Assembly: GCA_040509055.1 (NCBI GenBank)
Contig: JBEVLT010000385.1
Span: 1-5,622, forward strand
Direction: 5' to 3'
DNA: 5,622 bases
Origin: JAJKIP01 sp040509055
Lineage (GTDB): Bacteria; Bacteroidota; Bacteroidia; Chitinophagales; Chitinophagaceae
Shown: one piece after another, positions 1 through 5,622 of the stretch
Numbering within the stretch: position 1 is the first letter of the stretch
Layout of the letters: each line of letters begins with the position of its first letter
Notes under the pieces: generated by a model
The model's input: the letters and a program-made list of their open reading frames with translations, nothing else
What the model was told of the DNA's origin: nothing
Database searches by the model: none
Program-made: the position numbers and the translations under genes

Positions 1-23
1 CAGGTATTTCTGGGCAAAAGAAA

Positions 24-60
24 ATAAGAGAAAGGCCTTTGTACAAGGCCTTTCTCTTAT
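24..60 (-). terminator. Intrinsic terminator of the ileS-dksA-like operon
   Basis: The two arms, 24-39 and 45-60, are perfectly complementary over 16 bp around a 5-nt loop (40-44), with a GGCC core next to the loop. On the minus strand the hairpin is followed at once by a T-rich run (TTTCTTTT), the usual form of a Rho-independent terminator. It lies 36 nt past the stop codon of the TraR/DksA-like gene, so it most likely ends the operon. On the plus strand the hairpin is followed by CCGG and only then by a short T run (69-73), so termination in that direction would be weaker. Nothing can be assigned in 1-23. Confidence 0.9.
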
Positions 61-96
61 CCGGTATATTTTTCCGTCAGCAGTAGGTAATCCTGC

Positions 97-1059
97 TTAT
101 TTGTTCATCATTTGCTTGGCCTCGATGCTGAGCGTGGCATGCGGTACAGCGCGCAGGCGGGCTTTGTCGATGAGCTTGCCGGTAACGCGGCATACGCCAT
201 AGGTCTTGTTTTCGATGCGCATGATCGCTTTCTCCAGGTGATCGATAAACGTGATCTGGCGGCTGGCCATCTGGCTCAGTTGCTCTCTTTCCATGCTCAC
301 ACTGCCATCTTCCATGGTCATGTAGCGGGCTTCGTCCATGTCGCCGCCTTCGTCCCGGCGGGTGATCAGTCCCTGCAGGTAGGTCAGTTCTTTTTTGGCG
401 GCGTCGAGCTTTTTGTTGATGATTTCCCTGAACTCTGTGAGGTCGCTGTCAGAGTATCTCATCGTGGGTCCGGTATGTTCGTGCATAGGGGTGTCTAATA
501 CAGATTTAGTGAATTCGGGTTCATATTTTACAACGGTACGTGTCGATGTCTTGGGTATAACGACCTTCACCGGTTTGGGCGGTTCCTTCTTTACCACCGG
601 TTTGGCTACCGGCTTGATAGAGACCAGTGATTTGGGATCCGGCTCGGACGGTTTTTTCACTTTGGCCTTCGGTGCAGGTACGGGCGCCGGCTGCGGTTCT
701 GGTTTGGGAGCCGGTTTTGCCACCGGTTTGGGCGCTTCTTTTCTTACAACAGGCCTTGCTGCTTTGGCAGACGGTTTTGCAGCGGGCCTGGCAGCAGGTT
801 TAGCTGCCACCGGTTTGGCTGCCACCGGTTTGGCGGCAGGCGCAGGTTTGGTTGTTTTTGAAGGAGCGGCTTTTTTAGGAGCAGGTTTGGCGGCTGCTTT
901 TGCCGGTTTGGCGGCAGGCGCAGCAACCTTAGCGGCAGGCCTGGAGGGTGTCTTGCCGGGTTTGGAAGATTTTGCAGCAGGCCTTGCTGCAACCGGTTTG
1001 GCTGCAGGTTTGGAAGCCGGCTTTCCCGCCTTACTCTGGACAGGTTTTTTAGTAGCCAT
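97..1059 (-). CDS. TraR/DksA-family regulator with histone H1-like Ala/Pro/Lys-rich N-terminal tail
   Basis: This is a 320-aa protein in two parts. Residues about 200-320 look like the TraR/DksA family, whose members bind in the secondary channel of RNA polymerase and alter promoter response. Two helices (about 204-235 and 255-284) fit the coiled-coil hairpin, followed by the finger segment YGVCRVTGK...RLRAVPHATLSIEAKQ. The four Cys positions of a classical C4 finger read C290, T, S and A, so zinc binding is unlikely. I recall this form from Bacteroidota homologues. The acidic DxxDRA tip motif of E. coli DksA is not evident. Residues 1-170 are low complexity: by hand count about 43 Ala, 40 Pro, 38 Lys and 5 Arg against 5 acidic residues, built from KPAA/KPVAA units as in histone H1-like tails, which suggests nucleic-acid binding (inference). 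The ATG at 1059 is 3 nt after the ileS stop, with weak AAGG upstream. The operon position and unbroken tail favour it over internal Met192 or Met200. The family is sure; the exact role is not. Confidence 0.88.
   Translation of the reverse strand: MATKKPVQSKAGKPASKPAAKPVAARPAAKSSKPGKTPSRPAAKVAAPAAKPAKAAAKPAPKKAAPSKTTKPAPAAKPVAAKPVAAKPAARPAAKPSAKAARPVVRKEAPKPVAKPAPKPEPQPAPVPAPKAKVKKPSEPDPKSLVSIKPVAKPVVKKEPPKPVKVVIPKTSTRTVVKYEPEFTKSVLDTPMHEHTGPTMRYSDSDLTEFREIINKKLDAAKKELTYLQGLITRRDEGGDMDEARYMTMEDGSVSMEREQLSQMASRQITFIDHLEKAIMRIENKTYGVCRVTGKLIDKARLRAVPHATLSIEAKQMMNK
803..832 (-). repeat. 15-bp tandem duplication coding KPVAA-KPVAA
   Basis: Positions 803-817 and 818-832 are two identical, directly adjacent copies of a 15-bp unit (gctgccaccggtttg on the plus strand). 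The unit is five codons long, so the copies encode tandem KPVAA in the basic tail of the TraR/DksA-like protein. Identity at DNA level, including wobble positions, suggests a recent slippage duplication. Confidence 0.9.
825..923 (-). repeat. 21-bp direct repeats within the Ala/Pro/Lys tail
   Basis: Positions 825-845 and 903-923 are identical over 21 bp and lie 78 bp (26 codons) apart in the same reading frame. Recombination or slippage between them would add or remove 26 residues without a frameshift. They are part of a wider run of ccggtttgg-type words between about 700 and 1040 that encode the KPxA units. Confidence 0.85.
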
Positions 1060-1062
1060 ACA

Positions 1063-4000
1063 TTAGCCTTTTTTAGAAACAATCGCTTTTAGTGAAATGT
1101 CGTTTACTTCTATCTCAACAGCAGTTTCATCGGGCAATTCGGTCAAAATTTCCAGCGTATCGGCCAGAATTTCGGCGCAAATATAGTCTTTAAACTGCGT
1201 CAAAGACGCTTTCATACCATTGGCCGCCGTCACCTGTACCGCTATCCGGTCGGTAAGCTCAAACCCGCTGTCCTTCCTTATTTTCTGTATCCGGTTCACA
1301 AACTCCCGGGCATTGCCTTCCGCTTCCAGCACCGGTGTTACGGTTACGTCGAGGGCTACGGTAAGGGAGCCTTTGTTTGCCACCGTCCACCCCGGAATGT
1401 CCTCGCTGCTCACTTCCACCTCGTCAATCCGTAATATTACGGGTTCGCCTTCAATTGTCAAACTATATTGCCCTTCTTTTTCCATGGTGGCGATATCGGG
1501 CTGGTCAAAGGCGGCCAGTGCGGCCGATACAGCCTTCATCTTCGGCCCCAGCTTTTTGCCCAGGGCCACGAAGTTGGGTTTGATTTTTTTTCGGATAAAC
1601 GTATTGTCAGGGTTCAGGTACTCGATCTCTTTTACATTTACTTCCGCCTTCACCAGGTCTTCCACCTTTTGCAGCTGCTCCTTCATGGCCGGGTTCAGCA
1701 CGGGGATCAATACTTTCTGCAGGGGCTGCCGCACCTTTATATTCGCCTTTTTGCGGAGCGAAAGGATCAGCGAAGAAGCATCCTGCGCCAGCTGCATCCG
1801 TTCTTCCAGCGCCTCGTCAATGGCGGTTTCGCTGGCCGTGGGGAAACCGGTGTGGTGAACCGATCCGGCCCCGAAACGGCCTGTTACCGCATCCAGGTTC
1901 TGGAAAACGGCGTCGCTGAAGAAGGGCGATACCGGAGCTACCAGCCGCACAATGGTTTCAAGGCATTCGTACAGGGTCTGGTAAGCGCAGATCTTGTCCT
2001 GCTCGTACTCCCCTTTCCAGAAGCGGCGCCTGCATAACCTAACATACCAGTTGCTCAAATGTTCGTCCACGAAATCTTCAATGGCGCGCCCGGCCTGCGT
2101 AGGTTCGTAGTCGTCCATGGAGGCGGTCACCTTTTTCACCAGCGAGTTCAGGCTGGAAAGGATCCACCGGTCTATCTCGGGCCGCTGCTCCAGCGGTATA
2201 TATGCTTCTTTGAAGGCAAAGCCGTCTACATTGGCGTACAGGGCAAAGAACTGGTAGGTGTTGTACAGTGTGCCGAAAAACTTGCGCTGTACTTCTTTGA
2301 TGCCGTCCAGGTCAAACTTCATGTTTTCCCAGGGCGAGGCATTGGTGACCAGGTACCAGCGCGTAGCGTCGGCGCCATAGGTTTCGATGGTTTTGAACGG
2401 GTCTACCACGTTGCCCAGGCGCTTGCTCATCTTGTTGCCGTTCTTGTCCAGCACCAGCCCGTTGGATACACAGGTTTTGTAAGCCACGCTGTCAAACAGC
2501 ATGACGGCCAGCGCGTGAAGCGTGTAGAACCAGCCGCGGGTCTGGTCCACGCCTTCGGCTATGTAATCGGCGGGAAAGGATTGCCGGAACGTCTCTTTGT
2601 TCTCAAACGGGAAGTGCCATTGGGCATACGGCATGGCGCCGCTGTCGAACCATACATCGATCAGGTCGGGCACCCGCTTCATCGGCTTGCCGGAGGGACT
2701 TACGAGTACGATCTCGTCTACATAAGGCTTGTGCAGGTCCAGGATGCCTTCGTGCAGGTAGTTTTTGTTGACATCGCCGCCCAGCACTTCGCTGGCTTTC
2801 CGGATGCCGGTATTCAGCTCTTCGATGGAGCTGATACATACTTCTTCTTCCCCGTCCTCCGTTCTCCATACCGGCAGCGGTGTACCCCAGAAGCGGCTGC
2901 GGCTCAGGTTCCAGTCCACCATGTTTTCCAGCCAGTTGCCAAACCGGCCTTCGCCGGTAGACTTCGGTTTCCAGTTGATGGTCTTGTTCAGCTCCACCAT
3001 CCGGTCCTTCAGCGCCGTGGTTTTGATGAACCAGGCGTCCAGCGGGTAATAGAGGATCGGCTTGTCCGTGCGCCAGCAGTGCGGGTAGTTATGCTCGTAT
3101 TTTTCTACTTTGAAGGCACGGTTCTCCTTCTTCAGTTTCACGGAGATGTCTACGTTCACGTCCACATAATCCTTCTCGTCTTTATAGTTCTTTACATACC
3201 GGCCGCTGAATTCGCCCACGCCGTCCACGAACTTGCCTTCGCGGTCTACCATGGTCAGGATGCCGATATTGTATTTCTTTCCTACTTTATAGTCGTCTGC
3301 GCCAAAGGCAGGGGCTGTATGTACGATGCCCGTACCGTCTTCCGTAGTGACGAAATCGCCGGTCAGTACGCGGAAGGGCTGTGCGCCCGGGGTCAGTTCC
3401 TGTATTGCCTGCAGTGAGTTGGCTTCGTAAGGCAGCAATTGCTCGTATGCCGCGCCTTCTATGTCTTTTCCTTTGAAGGCGGTGATGATCTGCCAGGGAA
3501 GGAGCTTTACCTTTTCATTGTATCCTTCAAAATCGCCGTTTTCACCCTCGGGTTTGAAATACTTGCCCAGCAGCGCTTTGGCCAGCACCACGTTCACCGG
3601 CAGGTGGGTATACGGGTTGAATGTTTTGACCAGTACATAATCGATGCCGGCACCCACGGTCAGCCCCAGGTTGGACGGAAGTGTCCACGGGGTTGTCGTC
3701 CACGCAAGGAAATAGATGTCGGAGGTCGGAGGTTGGAGATCTGAATTCGGACTTCCTGCCCCGGCTTTACTAAACAGGAATTCGCTTTTTTCGTTGCGAA
3801 CGGCCCTGAACATGGCCACTGCCGACGTATCCTTTACATCTTTGTATGTACCCGGTTGGTTCAGCTCGTGCGAACTGAGACCGGTGCCGGCAGCAGGCGA
3901 GTAGGGCTGAATGCTGACGCTTTCGTACAGCAGCCCTTTTTTATAAAGCTCGCTCAGCAGCCACCACAGCGTTTCAATGTATTCGTTCTTAAAGGTGATA

Positions 4001-4449
4001 TAAGGATCGTCCAGGTCCACCCAGTAGCCCATTTTGCGGGTAATGTCGTCCCATTTGTCCTTGTACCGCAATACGGCTTCGCGGCATTTCTGGTTGTACT
4101 CTTCTACCGATATTTTTTTGCCGATATCTTCTTTGGTAATACCCAGTTCTTTTTCTACTCCCAGTTCGATGGGCAGGCCATGCGTGTCCCAGCCGCCCTT
4201 GCGCTTCACCTGGAAACCTTTCATGGTCTTGTAACGGCATACCAGGTCCTTGAGCGTGCGGGAAATGACGTGGTGTATGCCGGGCATGCCGTTGGCGCTG
4301 GGCGGCCCTTCGTAAAATACGAACGGCTCAGCCCCCTCACGAAGCGATACGCTTTTTTCAAAAGCTTGTTTTTCAGCCCATTTGGCCAGGATTTCCTGCT
4401 CGATTGCGGGCAGGTTCAGCCCTGGAAATTCCCTGTATTTGACTGCCAT
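1063..4449 (-). CDS. ileS: Isoleucine--tRNA ligase, type 2 (IleRS2-like), with GIHH signature
   Basis: This cytoplasmic class I synthetase joins Ile to tRNA(Ile) using ATP and edits mis-charged Val. The order of motifs is complete over 1128 aa. The first signature motif, normally HxGH, reads GIHH at 57-60; GGWDTHGLPIE is at 85-95. The CP1 editing domain holds WTTTPWTLPSN (250-260) and GTGIVHTAPAFGADDY, with H377 and D386 matching the editing His and Asp of E. coli IleRS (H333, D342). WNLSRSRFWG spans 513-522, DVWFDSG 598-604 and GVDQTRGWF 633-641. The second signature is KMSKR (673-677). The anticodon-binding region follows (DRWILSSLNSL to NWYVRLCRRRFW, about 760-811), then a long C-terminal part. 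I see no paired CxxC zinc motif at the C-terminus, which with the length points to type 2. Residues 228-244 form a low-complexity insert. The start ATG fits a promoter about 30 nt upstream. It is the first gene of the operon; the next gene starts 3 nt after its TAA. Confidence 0.98.
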   Translation of the reverse strand: MAVKYREFPGLNLPAIEQEILAKWAEKQAFEKSVSLREGAEPFVFYEGPPSANGMPGIHHVISRTLKDLVCRYKTMKGFQVKRKGGWDTHGLPIELGVEKELGITKEDIGKKISVEEYNQKCREAVLRYKDKWDDITRKMGYWVDLDDPYITFKNEYIETLWWLLSELYKKGLLYESVSIQPYSPAAGTGLSSHELNQPGTYKDVKDTSAVAMFRAVRNEKSEFLFSKAGAGSPNSDLQPPTSDIYFLAWTTTPWTLPSNLGLTVGAGIDYVLVKTFNPYTHLPVNVVLAKALLGKYFKPEGENGDFEGYNEKVKLLPWQIITAFKGKDIEGAAYEQLLPYEANSLQAIQELTPGAQPFRVLTGDFVTTEDGTGIVHTAPAFGADDYKVGKKYNIGILTMVDREGKFVDGVGEFSGRYVKNYKDEKDYVDVNVDISVKLKKENRAFKVEKYEHNYPHCWRTDKPILYYPLDAWFIKTTALKDRMVELNKTINWKPKSTGEGRFGNWLENMVDWNLSRSRFWGTPLPVWRTEDGEEEVCISSIEELNTGIRKASEVLGGDVNKNYLHEGILDLHKPYVDEIVLVSPSGKPMKRVPDLIDVWFDSGAMPYAQWHFPFENKETFRQSFPADYIAEGVDQTRGWFYTLHALAVMLFDSVAYKTCVSNGLVLDKNGNKMSKRLGNVVDPFKTIETYGADATRWYLVTNASPWENMKFDLDGIKEVQRKFFGTLYNTYQFFALYANVDGFAFKEAYIPLEQRPEIDRWILSSLNSLVKKVTASMDDYEPTQAGRAIEDFVDEHLSNWYVRLCRRRFWKGEYEQDKICAYQTLYECLETIVRLVAPVSPFFSDAVFQNLDAVTGRFGAGSVHHTGFPTASETAIDEALEERMQLAQDASSLILSLRKKANIKVRQPLQKVLIPVLNPAMKEQLQKVEDLVKAEVNVKEIEYLNPDNTFIRKKIKPNFVALGKKLGPKMKAVSAALAAFDQPDIATMEKEGQYSLTIEGEPVILRIDEVEVSSEDIPGWTVANKGSLTVALDVTVTPVLEAEGNAREFVNRIQKIRKDSGFELTDRIAVQVTAANGMKASLTQFKDYICAEILADTLEILTELPDETAVEIEVNDISLKAIVSKKG
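3714..3755 (-). repeat. Degenerate 7-bp repeat tract inside ileS
   Basis: From 3721 the plus strand reads as five consecutive heptamers: ggaggtc, ggaggtt, ggagatc, tgaattc, ggacttc. The preceding agatgtc (3714-3720) fits loosely as a sixth. On the coding strand the tract encodes most of the IleRS segment GSPNSDLQPPTSD (232-244), just before the conserved IYFLAWTTTPWTLPSN block. Seven is not a multiple of three, so successive units are read in different frames and give the mixed S/D/P/T peptide. I recall similar GGARGTC-like heptamer runs scattered in Bacteroidota genomes; that is memory, not a search. Confidence 0.75.
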
Positions 4450-4478
4450 AGTCTCTTCCCGCCTTGATTTTAAGGGTG

Positions 4479-4511
4479 CAAAGGTACAGGAAAGCCGCTG
4501 TACTTGTACAA
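4479..4511 (-). promoter_or_regulatory. Bacteroidota-type sigma-A promoter for ileS
   Basis: On the minus strand TACCTTTG (4486-4479) matches the Bacteroidota -7 consensus TAnnTTTG exactly and is followed by CA, as is common. A candidate -33 TTG lies at 4511-4509, with 22 nt between the elements, slightly longer than the usual 19-21. Transcription would begin near 4472, giving a leader of only about 20-25 nt, too short for a riboswitch or attenuator. The -7 element is strong; the -33 assignment is weak. Confidence 0.7.
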
Positions 4512-4553
4512 CCGGCTGTGGCGGCCTGCCGGCAGCTATTTGAAGCCGATGCT

Positions 4554-4582
4554 TTTGTGTATTAGTAATTTACCTATCTTTT
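4554..4582 (+). promoter_or_regulatory. Possible promoter of the bacteriophytochrome gene
   Basis: TTTG at 4554-4557 and TATCTTTT at 4575-4582 resemble the Bacteroidota -33 (TTTG) and -7 (TAnnTTTG) elements, 17 nt apart. The last G of the -7 consensus is replaced by T and the spacing is shorter than usual, so this is only a candidate. It would give a leader of roughly 25 nt. No Shine-Dalgarno sequence precedes the ATG (CCCGTCTCCTGCT), which is usual in this phylum. The rest of the 163-bp divergent region (4450-4612) shows only an 8-bp TTGTACAA palindrome (4504-4511) and a GC-rich stretch at about 4513-4536. Confidence 0.4.
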
Positions 4583-4612
4583 CCACTCTTTTTTTAATCC
4601 CCGTCTCCTGCT

Positions 4613-5622
4613 ATGGAACTGATAACGAATACAGACCTGACGAACTGTGACCGTGAACCTATTCATATCCCCGGTCATATCCAGCCGCATGGCTTCCTGC
4701 TGGCCCTTGATCCGGGCTCGCTGGCGATCGAAAAGGTGTCCGCCAATACTGAGCTATTTTCCGGTAAGAACGCTGCAGCCTTGCTGGGGCAGCCCCTCGG
4801 TATCCTGCACGATGTGATCATGCCATCCAGGGCCGGCTCTTCGCTTACCGACCTGGTTACCCTCGGTCGCATCACCGGCAACTTTGAACAACTGAACCCG
4901 CAGGAAGTGATCGTGAACGGAGCTCAGATGTTCCTGATCTGCCACCAGCACAGGGATCATATTATTTGCGAATTTGAACCTTACCAGAGCAGCAACGACA
5001 ATATTACGCTGCAAAAGATGATGAGTACCGCCCTGTCGGTCATCCAGTCATCGGTATCGTTTGATGAACTGCTGAACCATGTGGCGAAAATGGTGAAGGA
5101 AATCACCGGCTATAGCCGCATCATGATCTACAAGTTTCACAAAGACCAGCATGGCGAAGTGGTAGCCGAGGCAAAGGAAGCGGAGCTGGAAAGCTGGCTG
5201 CATCTTCATTACCCGGCCAGCGATATCCCGGTGCAGGCACGGGAGCTGTACAAGCTGAACCTGGTGCGCATTATCGCCGACGTGTACAGCCAGCCGTCGG
5301 CCCTGCTGAGTTATGAAGGCAACACGTTGCCGCTCGATCTGACGCACAGCGTGCTCAGGGCCGTATCGCCCATACATATCGAATACCTGAAAAATATGGA
5401 GGTTGGCGCCAGCTTCAGCATTTCGCTGGTGAGCAAGGGAGAGCTATGGGGACTGATCGCCTGCCATAACAGTACCGACCGGTTCATCGATTACAATTCA
5501 CGTGTGGCCTGCCGGTTTATCGGCCAGCTCTTCTCCGCGGCCCTGGAGTTCAAGAGCGACGAGCGGGCAGAGGAGCGCAACACCCTGCTGCTGCATAAAC
5601 AGCAGAAGCTATTTGACCAGCT
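4613..5622 (+). CDS. Bacteriophytochrome photosensory module (3' end beyond window)
   Basis: The first 336 codons of a biliverdin-binding red/far-red photoreceptor are visible. Residues 11-27 (NCDREPIHIPGHIQPHG) are the hallmark N-terminus: C12 is the expected thioether attachment site for biliverdin, followed by the PAS domain (about 14-122). The GAF domain (about 137-312) holds GYSRIMIYKF, the PASDIP motif (201-206), DLTHSVLRAVSPIHIEYLKNM and LWGLIACH. Matched to Deinococcus BphP by motif, the key chromophore-pocket residues are all present: Y173, D204, R219, R249, H255, Y258 and H285. Residues from about 313 form the helix leading into the PHY domain, where the window ends. The output domain is unseen; in this phylum a histidine kinase is most common (inference). 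No heme oxygenase gene, needed to make biliverdin, is in the window. The start ATG places C12 and the PAS domain as in the family. The gene is divergent from ileS and is unlikely to be functionally linked to it. Confidence 0.95.
   Translation, partial: MELITNTDLTNCDREPIHIPGHIQPHGFLLALDPGSLAIEKVSANTELFSGKNAAALLGQPLGILHDVIMPSRAGSSLTDLVTLGRITGNFEQLNPQEVIVNGAQMFLICHQHRDHIICEFEPYQSSNDNITLQKMMSTALSVIQSSVSFDELLNHVAKMVKEITGYSRIMIYKFHKDQHGEVVAEAKEAELESWLHLHYPASDIPVQARELYKLNLVRIIADVYSQPSALLSYEGNTLPLDLTHSVLRAVSPIHIEYLKNMEVGASFSISLVSKGELWGLIACHNSTDRFIDYNSRVACRFIGQLFSAALEFKSDERAEERNTLLLHKQQKLFDQ

Noticed and set aside
39..46. TTGTACAA appears both at the terminator loop (39-46) and in the ileS upstream region (4504-4511), suggesting a shared operator.
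   Set aside because: An 8-bp palindrome can occur twice by chance, the first copy is explained by the hairpin, and the flanking bases do not match.
97..672. An internal start (Met192 or Met200) giving a short, canonical-size DksA-like protein.
   Set aside because: The upstream frame is open, keeps a consistent residue bias, and begins 3 nt after the ileS stop. No promoter-like element could be placed clearly before the internal Met codons, though a second, shorter product is not excluded.
395..1066. A 223-codon plus-strand open frame coding a Gly/Ala/Leu-rich protein.
   Set aside because: It is the complement of the Ala/Pro/Lys repeat region; its G/A/L composition follows directly from the repeated ccggtttggc-type words. 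No domain or start context supports it.
744..1082. A 112-codon minus-strand frame rich in Leu, Pro and Gln overlapping the start of the DksA-like gene.
   Set aside because: It is a frame-shifted reading of the same repeats, it starts inside the end of ileS, and it would displace the well-supported DksA-like frame.
2059..3417. A 452-codon open frame on the plus strand opposite ileS, with similar in-register open frames at 1468-2037, 3439-3744 and 3856-4467.
   Set aside because: All share codon boundaries with ileS on the opposite strand. A stop there would need a TTA, CTA or TCA codon in ileS, and these appear to be rare in this gene, so the frames stay open by codon bias. Their products show no recognisable domain, and ileS is intact.
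3721..3755. The heptamer tract considered as a CRISPR or regulatory repeat array.
   Set aside because: The units are only 7 bp, adjacent without spacers, degenerate, and lie inside a conserved coding sequence.
4675..5377. Minus-strand open frames at 4675-4881, 4754-5014 and 5048-5377 opposite the phytochrome gene.
   Set aside because: They overlap conserved PAS and GAF coding sequence on the other strand, overlap one another, and show no recognisable protein features.

Overview
The window most likely comes from a member of the Bacteroidota, probably a Chitinophaga-like bacterium. The evidence is a clean TAnnTTTG-type promoter element (TACCTTTG) upstream of ileS, no strong Shine-Dalgarno sequences, an IleRS of the long eukaryote-like type, and a TraR/DksA protein ending in the CRVTGK...HATLSIEAK form that I associate with this phylum. 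The genus is an inference; no marker gene in the window fixes it.

Layout: a strong intrinsic terminator (24-60) closes a two-gene minus-strand operon. Read in transcription order, the operon has a promoter at about 4479-4511, then ileS (4449-1063, 1128 aa), then a TraR/DksA-family gene (1059-97, 320 aa) that starts 3 nt after the ileS stop. A 163-bp divergent intergenic region (4450-4612) separates ileS from a plus-strand bacteriophytochrome gene, which starts at 4613 and runs off the right edge. The phytochrome's PAS and GAF domains are present; its PHY and output domains are outside the window.

Function: ileS supplies Ile-tRNA(Ile), and the DksA-like protein probably acts on RNA polymerase, so the operon pairs translation with a likely transcription regulator. 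The phytochrome is a separate red/far-red light sensor that shares only the upstream region.

I see no wholly new multi-gene system. The points that deserve attention are: an IleRS signature motif with H and G swapped (GIHH instead of HxGH), linked to mupirocin hyper-resistance in other IleRS2 enzymes; a degenerate 7-bp repeat tract inserted in frame in ileS; a DksA-like protein with one of the four zinc-finger cysteines and a ~170-residue histone-H1-like Ala/Pro/Lys tail; and a phytochrome with a complete biliverdin-binding residue set.
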